64,000 nt of DNA, from positions 62,001-126,000 of the forward strand of contig NZ_CAKMRU010000001.1 of NCBI RefSeq assembly GCF_928368155.1, given 5' to 3'. The DNA is from Anaerococcus ihuae (GTDB lineage: Bacteria > Bacillota > Clostridia > Tissierellales > Peptoniphilaceae). Each line of letters begins with the position of its first letter. Position 1 is the first letter of the stretch. Positions 10,990 to 20,180 of the stretch are shown piece after piece. The translations under genes and the position numbers were made by a program. A model generated the notes under the pieces. The model saw only the letters and a list, made by a program, of their open reading frames with translations, did not search any database and had not been told where the DNA came from.

Positions 10990-13686
10990 ATGAAAGTCAT
11001 AATAAATGATTTTGAATATAATCTTGATACTCCTAAGACTATTCTTGAATTTTGTAAGGAAATTGGCATAGAAATTCCGACCCTTTGTAAGGACGAAAGA
11101 CTTTTGCCAAATGGAGCTTGTAGGCTTTGTATAGTTGAAATTGAAGGATACAAAACTCCCGTTACAGCTTGTTCACAAAAAATAAAAGATGGGATGAAAA
11201 TTTATACTCACAGTGAAAAAATAATAAAAATGAGAAGAGAAATTTTGGATCTATTATTTTCAAACCATCCAAATGATTGCCTATCTTGTGATAAGTCTGG
11301 AAAATGTAAATTACAAAATTATTGCTACGAGTATGGAATAAGTGAGGGATCTTTTAAAAGAGAGATAAAAGATTTACCAATTGATTTTTCAAATAAATTT
11401 TATTCTTACGATCCTAATAAGTGTATAAAATGTGGGATTTGTGTAAGTGTGTGCAATAATCTCCAAAATAGCTATGCCATAAGTTTTGTTGATAGGGGAT
11501 TTGATACATATATTGGAACCCCTATGGATAAGGGACTTGGTTTTTCAGATTGTGTTTCTTGTGGAAACTGTGTTTCAGCTTGTCCGGTTGGAGCCTTAAA
11601 TCCTAAGAAAAAATACGAAGAAGATAAGTTTAGGTATTGGGAAACTCGTAAAGTTCAAACAACTTGCTCATATTGTGGAGTAGGCTGCCAAATAAATTTA
11701 CTTATAAAAGGAAATAGGATTGTTGAAGTTGAACCAATTAATACAATTCCAAATGATGGGCTTTTGTGTGTAAAGGGAAAATTTGCCCACAAATTTGTAA
11801 ACCATCCTGATAGACTTACAAAACCTCTTATTAGAAAAAATGGAAAATTAGTTGAAGCATCTTGGCAAGAAGCCTACAGGGTCATAAAAGAAAAATATGA
11901 CCAAACAATTGAGAAAAAAGGTCCAGATGGATTTGGAGGATTTTCTTCAGCAAGATGTACAAACGAGGAAAACTATCTTTTCCAAAAATTTGTAAGGACA
12001 GTTTTTAAAACTAATAATGTCGATCACTGTGCTCGTCTTTGCCACGCATCAACCGTAGCAGGTCTTGCCAATACTCTTGGAAGTGGTGCTATGACCAACA
12101 GTATTTCAGAAATTGAAGGAACCGATGCCTTTATAATAATTGGAACAAATACCACAGAAAACCATCCTGTTATTGGAACCAAAATCAAAAAAAGAGTAAA
12201 AGAAGGGGCTAAGCTTATAGTTATAGATCCTAGGGAAATTGAACTTGCAGATTATGCAGATATTTATTTACAAATAAAACCTGGAACAAATATTGCAGTT
12301 TTAAATGGCCTAATGCATATTATTTTAAAAGAAAATCTTCACGATATGGATTATATAAATGAAAGATGCGAAGGCTTTGAAGAGTTTAGAAAAACTGTAG
12401 AAAAATATACGCCAGATGTAGTTGCAGAAATTTGCCATATAAATAAAGATGATCTTATAAAAGCTGCAAGAATGTATGCAAAAGCAAATAAGGGAGCTTT
12501 ATATTATTCAATGGGAATTACCCAACATTCATCAGGAACAAACGGAGTAAGATCAACTTCAAACTTACAAATGCTTACAGGAAATGTTGGTTTTGAATCT
12601 ACAGGAATAAATCCTTTGAGAGGACAAAATAACGTTCAAGGTGCTTGCGATATGGGAGCTCTTCCAACAGACTATACTGGATATCAAAAAGTATTTATTG
12701 ATCCTGTAAGAGAGAGAATGGGAGAGTTTTGGAAAAGAGATCTTCCTGATAAAAAAGGTTTGACAATTACAGAAATGATGGATTCAGCAGACAGAGGAGA
12801 GCTTTCGTTTTTATATATAATGGGAGAAAATCCTATGATTTCAGATCCAGACCAAAATCATATCAAAAAAGCCTTAAAAAAATTAGATTTTCTACTTGTT
12901 CAAGATATTTTCTTATCAGAAACTGCAGAATTTGCTGATGTAGTTTTACCAGCAGCATCATTTGCAGAAAAAGACGGAACTTTTACAAATACAGAAAGAA
13001 GAATTCAAAGAATCAATAAGGCAATTGATCCTATTGGAGATTCCAAAGCTGACTGGCAAATTTTGATGGAAATTTCTACACTTTTGGGATATGAAGAATA
13101 CTATGAAAATCCTAGTGAAATTATGGATGAAATTGCAGCTTGCACTCCTTCATACGGTGGAATTTCTTACAAAAGGCTTAAAAAAGAATCTCTTCAATGG
13201 CCTTGCACAAACAAAGACCACCCTGGAACAAAATATTTACACAAAAATACAATGGCAAGGGGCAAGGGACTTTTTGTACCAATTGAATATGAAGAAAGCA
13301 AGGAACTTCCAGATGAAAAATATCCGTTGATTCTTACAACTGGAAGAATGCTTTACCAATATCACACAAGAACTATGACAGGAAAAATTGAAGGATTAAG
13401 TGAAATTGCAGGAAAATCTTATATAGAAATTTCCCCACAAACTGCAAAAATTTACAATATAAAAAATGGTGAAAAAATCAAAGTTTCATCAAGACGTGGA
13501 AGTGTAGAATCCTATGCGAAAGTAACGGAAAAAATAAATCCAGGAGTTGTATTTATGCCTTTCCATTATGTTGATGGACCAGCAAATAGGCTAACAAATC
13601 CAACCCTAGATCCAATTGCAAAAATTCCTGAGCTTAAAGTTGCAAGTGTTATGATTGAAAAAATAGAAAGGAGTTCTTATGTATGA
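10990..13686 (+). CDS. fdhF: formate dehydrogenase catalytic subunit (cysteine type)
   Basis: 898 residues, Mo/W-bis-MGD enzyme oxidising formate to CO2 or the reverse. Order: N-terminal [2Fe-2S] domain, His-Cys cluster, two [4Fe-4S] motifs (CIKCGICVSVC, CVSCGNCVSACP), the molybdopterin-domain cluster CSYCGVGC, the catalytic domains and a C-terminal dinucleotide-binding domain beginning around TTGRMLYQYHTRTMTG. The active-site run is VDHCARLCHASTVAGL, where C351 takes the place of selenocysteine in E. coli FdhF; no in-frame TGA is used. The nearby tungstate importer argues for tungsten as metal, an inference from context. Its end overlaps the next gene by 8 bases, and that gene's AAAGGAG lies inside this frame. 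Confidence 0.95.
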   Translation: MKVIINDFEYNLDTPKTILEFCKEIGIEIPTLCKDERLLPNGACRLCIVEIEGYKTPVTACSQKIKDGMKIYTHSEKIIKMRREILDLLFSNHPNDCLSCDKSGKCKLQNYCYEYGISEGSFKREIKDLPIDFSNKFYSYDPNKCIKCGICVSVCNNLQNSYAISFVDRGFDTYIGTPMDKGLGFSDCVSCGNCVSACPVGALNPKKKYEEDKFRYWETRKVQTTCSYCGVGCQINLLIKGNRIVEVEPINTIPNDGLLCVKGKFAHKFVNHPDRLTKPLIRKNGKLVEASWQEAYRVIKEKYDQTIEKKGPDGFGGFSSARCTNEENYLFQKFVRTVFKTNNVDHCARLCHASTVAGLANTLGSGAMTNSISEIEGTDAFIIIGTNTTENHPVIGTKIKKRVKEGAKLIVIDPREIELADYADIYLQIKPGTNIAVLNGLMHIILKENLHDMDYINERCEGFEEFRKTVEKYTPDVVAEICHINKDDLIKAARMYAKANKGALYYSMGITQHSSGTNGVRSTSNLQMLTGNVGFESTGINPLRGQNNVQGACDMGALPTDYTGYQKVFIDPVRERMGEFWKRDLPDKKGLTITEMMDSADRGELSFLYIMGENPMISDPDQNHIKKALKKLDFLLVQDIFLSETAEFADVVLPAASFAEKDGTFTNTERRIQRINKAIDPIGDSKADWQILMEISTLLGYEEYYENPSEIMDEIAACTPSYGGISYKRLKKESLQWPCTNKDHPGTKYLHKNTMARGKGLFVPIEYEESKELPDEKYPLILTTGRMLYQYHTRTMTGKIEGLSEIAGKSYIEISPQTAKIYNIKNGEKIKVSSRRGSVESYAKVTEKINPGVVFMPFHYVDGPANRLTNPTLDPIAKIPELKVASVMIEKIERSSYV

Positions 13687-14179
13687 TCCAATAAAAATAA
13701 TTAGCCTTGCCATGGAAATGGAATTATATGGGCACAATTTTTATAAAGATAATGCGGAAAAAAGCCAAAATCTACAAACTCAAGCAATTTTTAAAAAATT
13801 ATCAAAAATTGAGTGGGGTCATTATGAATACCTAAAAAATCTTCTTTCCAAATACAAGGGAGAAGATGTAGATGAAAAAGATTTGACTTTGCCAAAAGAC
13901 AATGCAGACCAATTTTTTGACCAAAGAAAAGAAAGCGAAAATTTGGACCAAAATTTAGAGCAATCCATGATTCCTGATATGAATGTTTTGAGAATGGCAT
14001 ATCTTATTGAAGAAGATTTTAGGGATTATTATAAATCAATGGCAAAAAAAGTTGATGATTCCGAATTAAAAGAAATTTTAGAAAATTTTTCTAGTTGGGA
14101 AAATGAACATGCAAATATTTTTAAGAAAGAATATGATAAATTGATGGACCAATATATGAACATTAGCTGGGGTGGCTGA
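13679..14179 (+). CDS. ferritin-like diiron protein of formate dehydrogenase operon
   Basis: 166 residues, a rubrerythrin-type four-helix domain without a rubredoxin tail. Candidate iron ligands are E15, E45 with H48 (EWGH), E111/E112 and E141 with H144 (WENEH), in the usual two ExxH pairs. It overlaps fdhF by 8 bases and mobA by 1 base, so it is translationally coupled to both. Proteins of this family protect anaerobes from peroxide; here, in the middle of a formate dehydrogenase operon, a role in guarding or maturing the oxygen-sensitive enzyme is plausible but unproven. Confidence 0.8.
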   Translation: MYDPIKIISLAMEMELYGHNFYKDNAEKSQNLQTQAIFKKLSKIEWGHYEYLKNLLSKYKGEDVDEKDLTLPKDNADQFFDQRKESENLDQNLEQSMIPDMNVLRMAYLIEEDFRDYYKSMAKKVDDSELKEILENFSSWENEHANIFKKEYDKLMDQYMNISWGG

Positions 14180-14799
14180 TGGAAAATAAAAAAATGACAG
14201 CTCTCCTTCTTTCTGGAGGAAAAAGTACAAGAATGGGAGTTGATAAACAAAAGTTATCCTATAATGGTGTCTATTTGATTGACACCATTATAGAAAACTT
14301 GGCAAAAAATTTTGATCAAATCATAATTTTGTCAAATGAAAAAAACTTTTTTGAAAATAGGTATAAAAATTATAAAAATGATATACTAATAAAAGAAGAT
14401 ATAATAAAAAATATTGGCCCCTGTGCAGGATTGTATAGTGGCCTTATTTATGCAAAAAATGAGGATAATTTTTTGATTGCCTGCGATATGCCATATTTTA
14501 ATCAAGCTTACATTGATTTTTTGAAGGGAAAATCCTATGAAAAAATTTTAGCATACAAAAATGAAAAATACTTTGAGCCTTTTTTTGCCCTTTACAAAAA
14601 AGAATTGGCGAATGATTTGGGAAAATACATAAAAGAAGGTGGACGCAGTTTGAATGGATTTTTAAGAGAAATTTCTCCTACTGTGATAAAAAAAGAAGAA
14701 ATAAAAGATATTAAAAATATAGAGAAAATTTTTAGAAATTTAAATTATCCTGATGATTGGAAAAAATTTATAGAAGAGAGTAAAAATGAATTCAGTTAG
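14179..14799 (+). CDS. mobA: molybdenum cofactor guanylyltransferase
   Basis: 206 residues. It attaches GMP to molybdopterin, making the MGD form needed by the formate dehydrogenase upstream. The nucleotide-binding start ALLLSGGKSTRMGVDKQKL near residue 8 and the metal-binding ACDMPY around residue 97 are clear MobA marks. The first ATG shares its A with the stop codon of the ferritin-like gene, and the last 14 bases overlap fdhD. I see no mobB. Confidence 0.9.
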   Translation: MENKKMTALLLSGGKSTRMGVDKQKLSYNGVYLIDTIIENLAKNFDQIIILSNEKNFFENRYKNYKNDILIKEDIIKNIGPCAGLYSGLIYAKNEDNFLIACDMPYFNQAYIDFLKGKSYEKILAYKNEKYFEPFFALYKKELANDLGKYIKEGGRSLNGFLREISPTVIKKEEIKDIKNIEKIFRNLNYPDDWKKFIEESKNEFS

Positions 14800-15484
14800 A
14801 AAATACCAGATTGAAAAAATTGAAAAAGATGTGGATTTAAACTTGATAGATGAGGTAATTGTCGAATATCCTTTAGAAATTTATGTAAATGGGGAAAAAT
14901 TTACAAGATTAACATGCACTCCAGTTGAAATAGAAAATCTTGTCATAGGTCATCTTTATAGCGAAAATATTATTAATTCAATGAGTGACATTAAAAATTT
15001 AAAAATAGAAGAAAATAAAGCTTATGTAGATTTAAAAAAGGAAAAATCTAAAAAGAAGACTAGGGAAATTAAAAATCAAACAATTGATAGGGAAAAACTT
15101 TTTGAATTTTCCAAAAGATTTCAAAATGAGTCTGAAATTTTTAAAAGAACAGGAGGGGCTCATTCTTGTGCCCTTGTAAAAAATTATGAGATTATAAAAT
15201 TTGAGGAAGATGTTTCAAGAAGCAATGCCGTTGATAAATTAATTGGCTATATTTTAAAAAATGAAATCGACCTATCTGATAAATTTATTTTTACATCTTG
15301 TAGGATTAGTGAAATAATTTTGGAAAAAATTTCAAATATAGGTTTTAACCTTCTTATTTCTCAGTCATGTCCAACAAGTTTGGCAGTTGATTTGGCAAGG
15401 GAGAAAAATATAAATTTAATAGGTTTTGCAAGAGGCGAGAGATTTAACATTTATAATAAAAATGAGAATCTTTTTATAAAATGA
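14786..15484 (+). CDS. fdhD: FdhD-type sulfur carrier for formate dehydrogenase, lacking the CxxC loop
   Basis: 232 residues. FdhD passes sulfur from a cysteine desulfurase to the metal of the formate dehydrogenase cofactor. Recognisable segments are GGAHSCAL, EEDVSRSNAVDKLIG, TSCRISEIILEK, SQSCPTSLAVDLA and GFARGERFNIY. The loop that holds the paired cysteines of E. coli FdhD (C121 and C124) is here a lysine-rich stretch, KKKTREIKNQTIDREK, without any cysteine. Either the transfer works through other cysteines (for example in HSCAL) or the protein has another part in maturation. It starts inside mobA and ends 7 bases before moeA. Confidence 0.85.
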   Translation: MNSVRKYQIEKIEKDVDLNLIDEVIVEYPLEIYVNGEKFTRLTCTPVEIENLVIGHLYSENIINSMSDIKNLKIEENKAYVDLKKEKSKKKTREIKNQTIDREKLFEFSKRFQNESEIFKRTGGAHSCALVKNYEIIKFEEDVSRSNAVDKLIGYILKNEIDLSDKFIFTSCRISEIILEKISNIGFNLLISQSCPTSLAVDLAREKNINLIGFARGERFNIYNKNENLFIK

Positions 15485-15491
15485 GGAAGTT

Positions 15492-16709
15492 ATGGATTTA
15501 TTAGATGTTGTAAAAATTGATGAAGCGATTGATTTACAGGTTTCTTTGATGGAAAAAATTGGATATAAGAAAAAAATCCAAATAAAAACTTGCCATTCTT
15601 TGGGCTATATTTTGGCAAAAGACTTGATTTCAAAAGATGATTTGCCATGTTTTAGGAAAAGTACCATGGACGGCTACGCCATAAATTATAAGGATAGCCT
15701 AGGAGCGACTGATTCTATTCCTTCAATGTTAAAAGTTGTTGAAGAAATTCAAATGGGTCATATTCCCCAAAAAAAATTAAAAAGAGGCGAGGCCTCAAAA
15801 ATTTATACTGGCGGCATGGTTCCAGAAGGGGCAGATGCGGTTTTACCCATAGAATATACAGAAATTTTGTCCAAAAAATTAATTTCAATAAGTAAGCCTG
15901 TGGTTTTTATGGAAAATATTATAGATATTGGCGATGATTCAAAAATTGGAGATATTTACGAAAAAGAAGGAAAAATCATAGATCCTGAAACTATAGCCAT
16001 GGCATCAAGTCTTGGTTATGAAAAAATTGAGGTTTATGACAAATTAAAATGTAAAATTTTATCAACTGGGGATGAAATTATTCCTGTAAATTCAAATCTA
16101 GTTCCAGGAAAATCAAGAGATATAAATTCATACATGCTTTATTCATTGTTAAAAAATATGGGAATTGATGTGATTTCTATGAAACATTTAGAAGATGAAA
16201 GAAATCTTATAAAAAAAGAGCTTGAAGAAGATTTGGATTTGATAATAATTTCTGGATCATCATCAAAGGGAAATAAGGATTTTGTTCCAAGTATTTCAAA
16301 AGAATTAAATCCTGGAATGATTTATCACGGAATTTCTATAAAACCTGGAAAGCCAACAAGTTTAAGTCAAAATAACAATACAATGATTTTGGGACTTCCT
16401 GGAAATCCTATTAGTGCCTATGCAGTTTTTAGGACTATTTTCCAAAAAGCCTATGAAAAATATTTTAAAATTGATAAAAATTTAAAAATAAAATGCAAAA
16501 TCAAAAGAAATATTGCAAATACTTCAGCTAAAACCATGATTTGCCTTGTGGAAATAAAAAATGAAGGAGACGAGCTTGTGGCAAGTCCTATTTTTGGATT
16601 TTCCAACAATATTTCCCTACTAAAAAAAGCCAAGGGCTATATTGTGATTGATGAGTATGTTGAAGGAATAAAAGAAAATGAAAAAGTGTGGGTGAATCTT
16701 ATTAGATGA
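15492..16709 (+). CDS. moeA: molybdopterin molybdenumtransferase MoeA
   Basis: 405 residues, full length. It inserts molybdate or tungstate into adenylated molybdopterin. Visible are STMDGYAI near residue 57, the TGGMVPEGADAV loop near 110, the STGDEI run around 195, SGSSSKGNKDF near 253 and the conserved LGLPGNPISAY near 305. It overlaps the next gene, a second MoeA-type protein, by 4 bases (ATGA). Tandem MoeA pairs are known in organisms that handle tungsten or both metals. Confidence 0.92.
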   Translation: MDLLDVVKIDEAIDLQVSLMEKIGYKKKIQIKTCHSLGYILAKDLISKDDLPCFRKSTMDGYAINYKDSLGATDSIPSMLKVVEEIQMGHIPQKKLKRGEASKIYTGGMVPEGADAVLPIEYTEILSKKLISISKPVVFMENIIDIGDDSKIGDIYEKEGKIIDPETIAMASSLGYEKIEVYDKLKCKILSTGDEIIPVNSNLVPGKSRDINSYMLYSLLKNMGIDVISMKHLEDERNLIKKELEEDLDLIIISGSSSKGNKDFVPSISKELNPGMIYHGISIKPGKPTSLSQNNNTMILGLPGNPISAYAVFRTIFQKAYEKYFKIDKNLKIKCKIKRNIANTSAKTMICLVEIKNEGDELVASPIFGFSNNISLLKKAKGYIVIDEYVEGIKENEKVWVNLIR

Positions 16710-18601
16710 GAAATATTTATTTAGATACAAAAGAATTAGAAGAGGCAATAGAAATTTTTCATGAAAATCTTGTGGAATTTTTTGGGGATGAAAAAAGTGA
16801 AATAATAGATTCTAAGGATGCTTTTGGAAGAGTTTCAAAAAATGCAGTTTTTGCTAAATATTCATCACCAGCCTACCATTCATCAGCCATGGATGGGGTT
16901 ATGGTAAAAAGTGAAATGACAAAACTTGCAAGAGAAAATAAGCCCTTGTTTTTAAAAAATGAAGATTTTATTTATTGTAATACGGGTTCCGCCTTAATAA
17001 AACCCTATGATGCAGTGATAATGATAGAAGATGTAGAAATTAAAGATGATGGAATTGTAATTTTAAAACCCGTAAATGCTTGGGAAAATATAAGGATCCA
17101 AGGAGAAGATGTAATCGAAAAAGATTTGATTTTTGAATCTTTCCACAAATTCAGATCAGTTGATCTTTCAGTTTTAATTTCTGCAGGAATAAATGAAGTC
17201 GAAGTTTTAAAAAAACCATTTATTGGAATTATTCCATCAGGAAATGAAATAATTGATAACAAAGAAGACTTGGTCAAAGGAAAAATTATCGAATCAAATT
17301 CTTCCATGTTAAATTCTATGGCAAAAGAGTGTGGCTTTGAAACAATAATTTATCCGATTGTAAAAGATGAAAAAACAAAAATTAAAAAGGCTCTTGAAAT
17401 GGCGGAAAAAGAATGTGATTTTGTAACTTTAATTGCAGGAACTTCTGCAGGAAGCAAGGATTATACAAGAGAAATAGTGGAAGAAATTGGAGAAGTTTTT
17501 GTTCATGGACTTTCAATAAAACCCGGAAAGCCTGCAATTCTTGGAAAAATTTCCCAAACTCCATTTGTGGGACTTCCAGGCTATCCAGTTTCAACCCACA
17601 TAGTTTTTGATAAGATTGTTCTTCCTACTCTTTTTAAAAAAATGAGAATTATTTTAGATGATAAAATTAAAATTAAGGCAAAACTTACCAAACCTGTAAT
17701 TTCTTCATTAAAAAACAGAGAATATATAAGGGTAAAAATTGGTTTGGTTGATGGAGAAATTATTGTAACACCACTTGATAGAAAGGCTGGATCCCTTTTT
17801 TCTCTATCAGAATCAGACGGTTATTTAATTATTGATAGAAATATTGAAGGCTATAATAGGGGAGATTTGGTAGAAGTCACTCTTCATAGACCAATTCCAA
17901 AAAAAGTTTTTGAAAACAGGATGGTTTCAATTGGATCTCATGATATAGTTTTGGATATTTTAAATGATTTATTTGCAAAAGATAATAAGCTTACAAGAAT
18001 TTCATCATCTCACGTTGGTTCTTTGGCAGGACTTAAGGCCCTAAGCCAAGGCGATTGTATGCTTGCTCCATCACATTTACTTGATGAAAACGGGACCTAT
18101 AACAACGAGGCAATTGATTTATTTTTTGAAAAAGATGAAGTTTCAAAAATAAATGTGGTTGGACGTAGGCAGGGGATTTTTGTTCAAAAAAATAATCCAT
18201 TAAAAATTAAAACCATAGAAGACCTTATAGATAAAAAAATGGTAAACAGGCAAAGAGGAGCAGGAACTCGTTTGTTGTTTGATTATTTGTTAAAAAAGAA
18301 AAATATTGATCCAGAAAAAATAAAGGGTTATGACAATGAAGTGACAACTCACTTGTCAGCTGCCCTTGCAGTAAAAAATGGAGATTGTGATTTTTCAATT
18401 GGGGTTGAATCTGCTGCCATAAAAATGGACATAGATTTTATTTACCTAAAAGATGAAGAATATCAATTTATTATAAAAAAAGAAAATTTGAAACTTGACT
18501 CAATCAAGGACTTAATCGAAGTTTTAAAATCAGATGAATTTAAAAGTAAAATGAGAGAGCTTGGTGGGTATAATACTAAAGAAAGTGGAAATATTTCATA
18601 G
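16706..18601 (+). CDS. MoeA-like domain fused to a periplasmic-binding-type (PBP) domain
   Basis: 631 residues. Residues 1 to about 395 are a second MoeA (SAMDGVMVKS, TGSALIKPYDAV, AGTSAGSKDYT, VGLPGYPVSTH). Residues about 405-631 are a substrate-binding-protein fold of the molybdate-regulator type (GSHDIVLDIL, SSHVGSLAGLKAL, RQRGAGTRLLFDYLL). Such fusions are known, and the added domain may sense molybdate, tungstate or cofactor. The gene overlaps moeA by 4 bases and is followed after 9 bases by tupA, so the sensor-like domain and the importer are made together. No signal peptide is present, so the binding domain is cytoplasmic. Confidence 0.88.
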   Translation: MRNIYLDTKELEEAIEIFHENLVEFFGDEKSEIIDSKDAFGRVSKNAVFAKYSSPAYHSSAMDGVMVKSEMTKLARENKPLFLKNEDFIYCNTGSALIKPYDAVIMIEDVEIKDDGIVILKPVNAWENIRIQGEDVIEKDLIFESFHKFRSVDLSVLISAGINEVEVLKKPFIGIIPSGNEIIDNKEDLVKGKIIESNSSMLNSMAKECGFETIIYPIVKDEKTKIKKALEMAEKECDFVTLIAGTSAGSKDYTREIVEEIGEVFVHGLSIKPGKPAILGKISQTPFVGLPGYPVSTHIVFDKIVLPTLFKKMRIILDDKIKIKAKLTKPVISSLKNREYIRVKIGLVDGEIIVTPLDRKAGSLFSLSESDGYLIIDRNIEGYNRGDLVEVTLHRPIPKKVFENRMVSIGSHDIVLDILNDLFAKDNKLTRISSSHVGSLAGLKALSQGDCMLAPSHLLDENGTYNNEAIDLFFEKDEVSKINVVGRRQGIFVQKNNPLKIKTIEDLIDKKMVNRQRGAGTRLLFDYLLKKKNIDPEKIKGYDNEVTTHLSAALAVKNGDCDFSIGVESAAIKMDIDFIYLKDEEYQFIIKKENLKLDSIKDLIEVLKSDEFKSKMRELGGYNTKESGNIS

Positions 18602-18610
18602 GAGGAAAAA

Positions 18611-19510
18611 ATGAAAATTAAAAAACTAAATTTCTTAGCACTTGCACTTGTATTTGCTTTTACAGGATGCGCAAAAAATGACAAGGATGCGAAAGTTGCA
18701 TCTAATTCGAATTCTTCAAGCAAGGAAGCTGTAGTAAGCTCAAACGAAAATAATAAGGAAGATAAAATCGTAAGACTTACAACAACAACTTCTGTTAATG
18801 ATTCAGGCTTGATGGATTATTTGAGAGATGATTTCAAAAAAGACACAGGGCTTGATATGGAAATTGTTTCAAAGGGAACAGGAGCTGCAATCGAGGATGC
18901 AAAAGCTGGAAATGCTGATGTAATTTTGGTTCACTCAAAAGATGCAGAAGATAAATTCATTGAAGAAGGATATGGACTTGAAAGAAAACCATTCATGCAC
19001 AATTTCTTTGTAATAGTTGGACCAAAAGATGATCCAGCGGGAATCAAGGGAAAAGATGCAGAAGAAGCCTTCAAATTAATAAATGAAAAGAATGAAAAAT
19101 TCGTATCAAGAGGAGATGAGTCAGGAACTCACAACAAAGAATTGAAAATTTGGGAAAAAGCGGTTGTTGATGTTGACGAATTATCTAAAAAAGAAAATTA
19201 CAATTCTCTTGGAGATGGAATGGGAGCAACTTTAACATTTGCATCAGAAAATAACGCCTATACTCTAACAGATTTATCAACATTTTTAACCATGAAAAAT
19301 GATTTGGATTTGGAAGTTTTAGTTGACCAATCAGATGCTCTTAAAAATGTTTATTCAATTATTATAGTAAATCCTGACAAAGTAAAGGGAACAAACCAAG
19401 AAAATGCTAAGAAATTCCAAGATTGGATGCTTTCTGACAAGGCTTCAAAATTAATTAGCGAGTATGGTAAAAAGGATTATGGCCAACAACTTTTCTTTTT
19501 AGGAGAATAG
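18611..19510 (+). CDS. tupA: tungstate ABC transporter substrate-binding lipoprotein
   Basis: 299 residues. The signal peptide ends in the lipobox FTGC with C20 as lipid anchor, followed by an Asn/Ser/Lys-rich linker. The mature part begins VRLTTTTSVNDSGL, and the anion-binding SRGDESGTH lies in the middle; the TTTS and RGD-SGTH pair is the mark of TupA/WtpA-type tungstate binders rather than ModA. AGGAGG precedes the ATG. The cognate permease starts 1 base after the stop. Cells would use it to supply tungsten to the formate dehydrogenase and perhaps to the AOR-like protein encoded at 20945. Confidence 0.92.
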   Translation: MKIKKLNFLALALVFAFTGCAKNDKDAKVASNSNSSSKEAVVSSNENNKEDKIVRLTTTTSVNDSGLMDYLRDDFKKDTGLDMEIVSKGTGAAIEDAKAGNADVILVHSKDAEDKFIEEGYGLERKPFMHNFFVIVGPKDDPAGIKGKDAEEAFKLINEKNEKFVSRGDESGTHNKELKIWEKAVVDVDELSKKENYNSLGDGMGATLTFASENNAYTLTDLSTFLTMKNDLDLEVLVDQSDALKNVYSIIIVNPDKVKGTNQENAKKFQDWMLSDKASKLISEYGKKDYGQQLFFLGE

Positions 19511-19511
19511 G

Positions 19512-20180
19512 ATGAATGAAATTTATTCCATTGTTTTATTGACCTTAAAAATTTGTATAATTTCAAGCTTAATTTCTGGAATTTTTGCAATTTTTTTGGC
19601 CTTTTACCTTGGATTAAATGACAATAAATTTATAAAAATTTTAAAAATTATTATCAATGCCTTTACATCCTTGCCGCCGGTTATAGCGGGAGTATTTGTC
19701 TATTTAATATTTTCAAAAAATGGAATTTTGGGAAGTCTTTCTTGGCTTTATACAGAAAAAGTCATAATAATTGCCCAAATTCTAATCGTAACACCCATAA
19801 TTTGTGCAAATATTTATCCAGCAGTAGAAAGTATAAAATCTTCATTTATGGAAACTTGTCTGGGACTTGGCTTAAAAAAATTAAAAATTTTTAAGCAACT
19901 TTTGCTAGAAATCGAAAATTCTATTATTTCTGCCCTTATAACAGGTTTTGGAAGAGCTATTTCAGAAGTTGGAGCAGTTATGATAGTTGGAGGAAACATA
20001 AGATATAAAACTAGGGTTTTGACATCAGCCATAGTCCTAGAAAACAACAAGGGAAATTATTCCATGAGTATAAGACTTGGAATAATTTTGATGCTAATAT
20101 CTTTTGGAGTCTCCTTTTTGGCAATGATTTTTTCAAGGAGAGATAATGATAAGGTTAAAAAACTTACAAGCCAAAATTGA
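19512..20180 (+). CDS. tupB: tungstate ABC transporter permease
   Basis: 222 residues with five or six hydrophobic segments. The inner-membrane permease loop is seen as GRAISEVGAVMIVGGN near residue 155, which contacts the ATPase. It starts 1 base after tupA and overlaps tupC by 35 bases. Confidence 0.9.
   Translation: MNEIYSIVLLTLKICIISSLISGIFAIFLAFYLGLNDNKFIKILKIIINAFTSLPPVIAGVFVYLIFSKNGILGSLSWLYTEKVIIIAQILIVTPIICANIYPAVESIKSSFMETCLGLGLKKLKIFKQLLLEIENSIISALITGFGRAISEVGAVMIVGGNIRYKTRVLTSAIVLENNKGNYSMSIRLGIILMLISFGVSFLAMIFSRRDNDKVKKLTSQN

Noticed and set aside
12019-12045. Selenocysteine insertion in formate dehydrogenase
   Set aside because: The active-site codon at 12040-12042 is TGC for cysteine, and no in-frame TGA is present in the gene.
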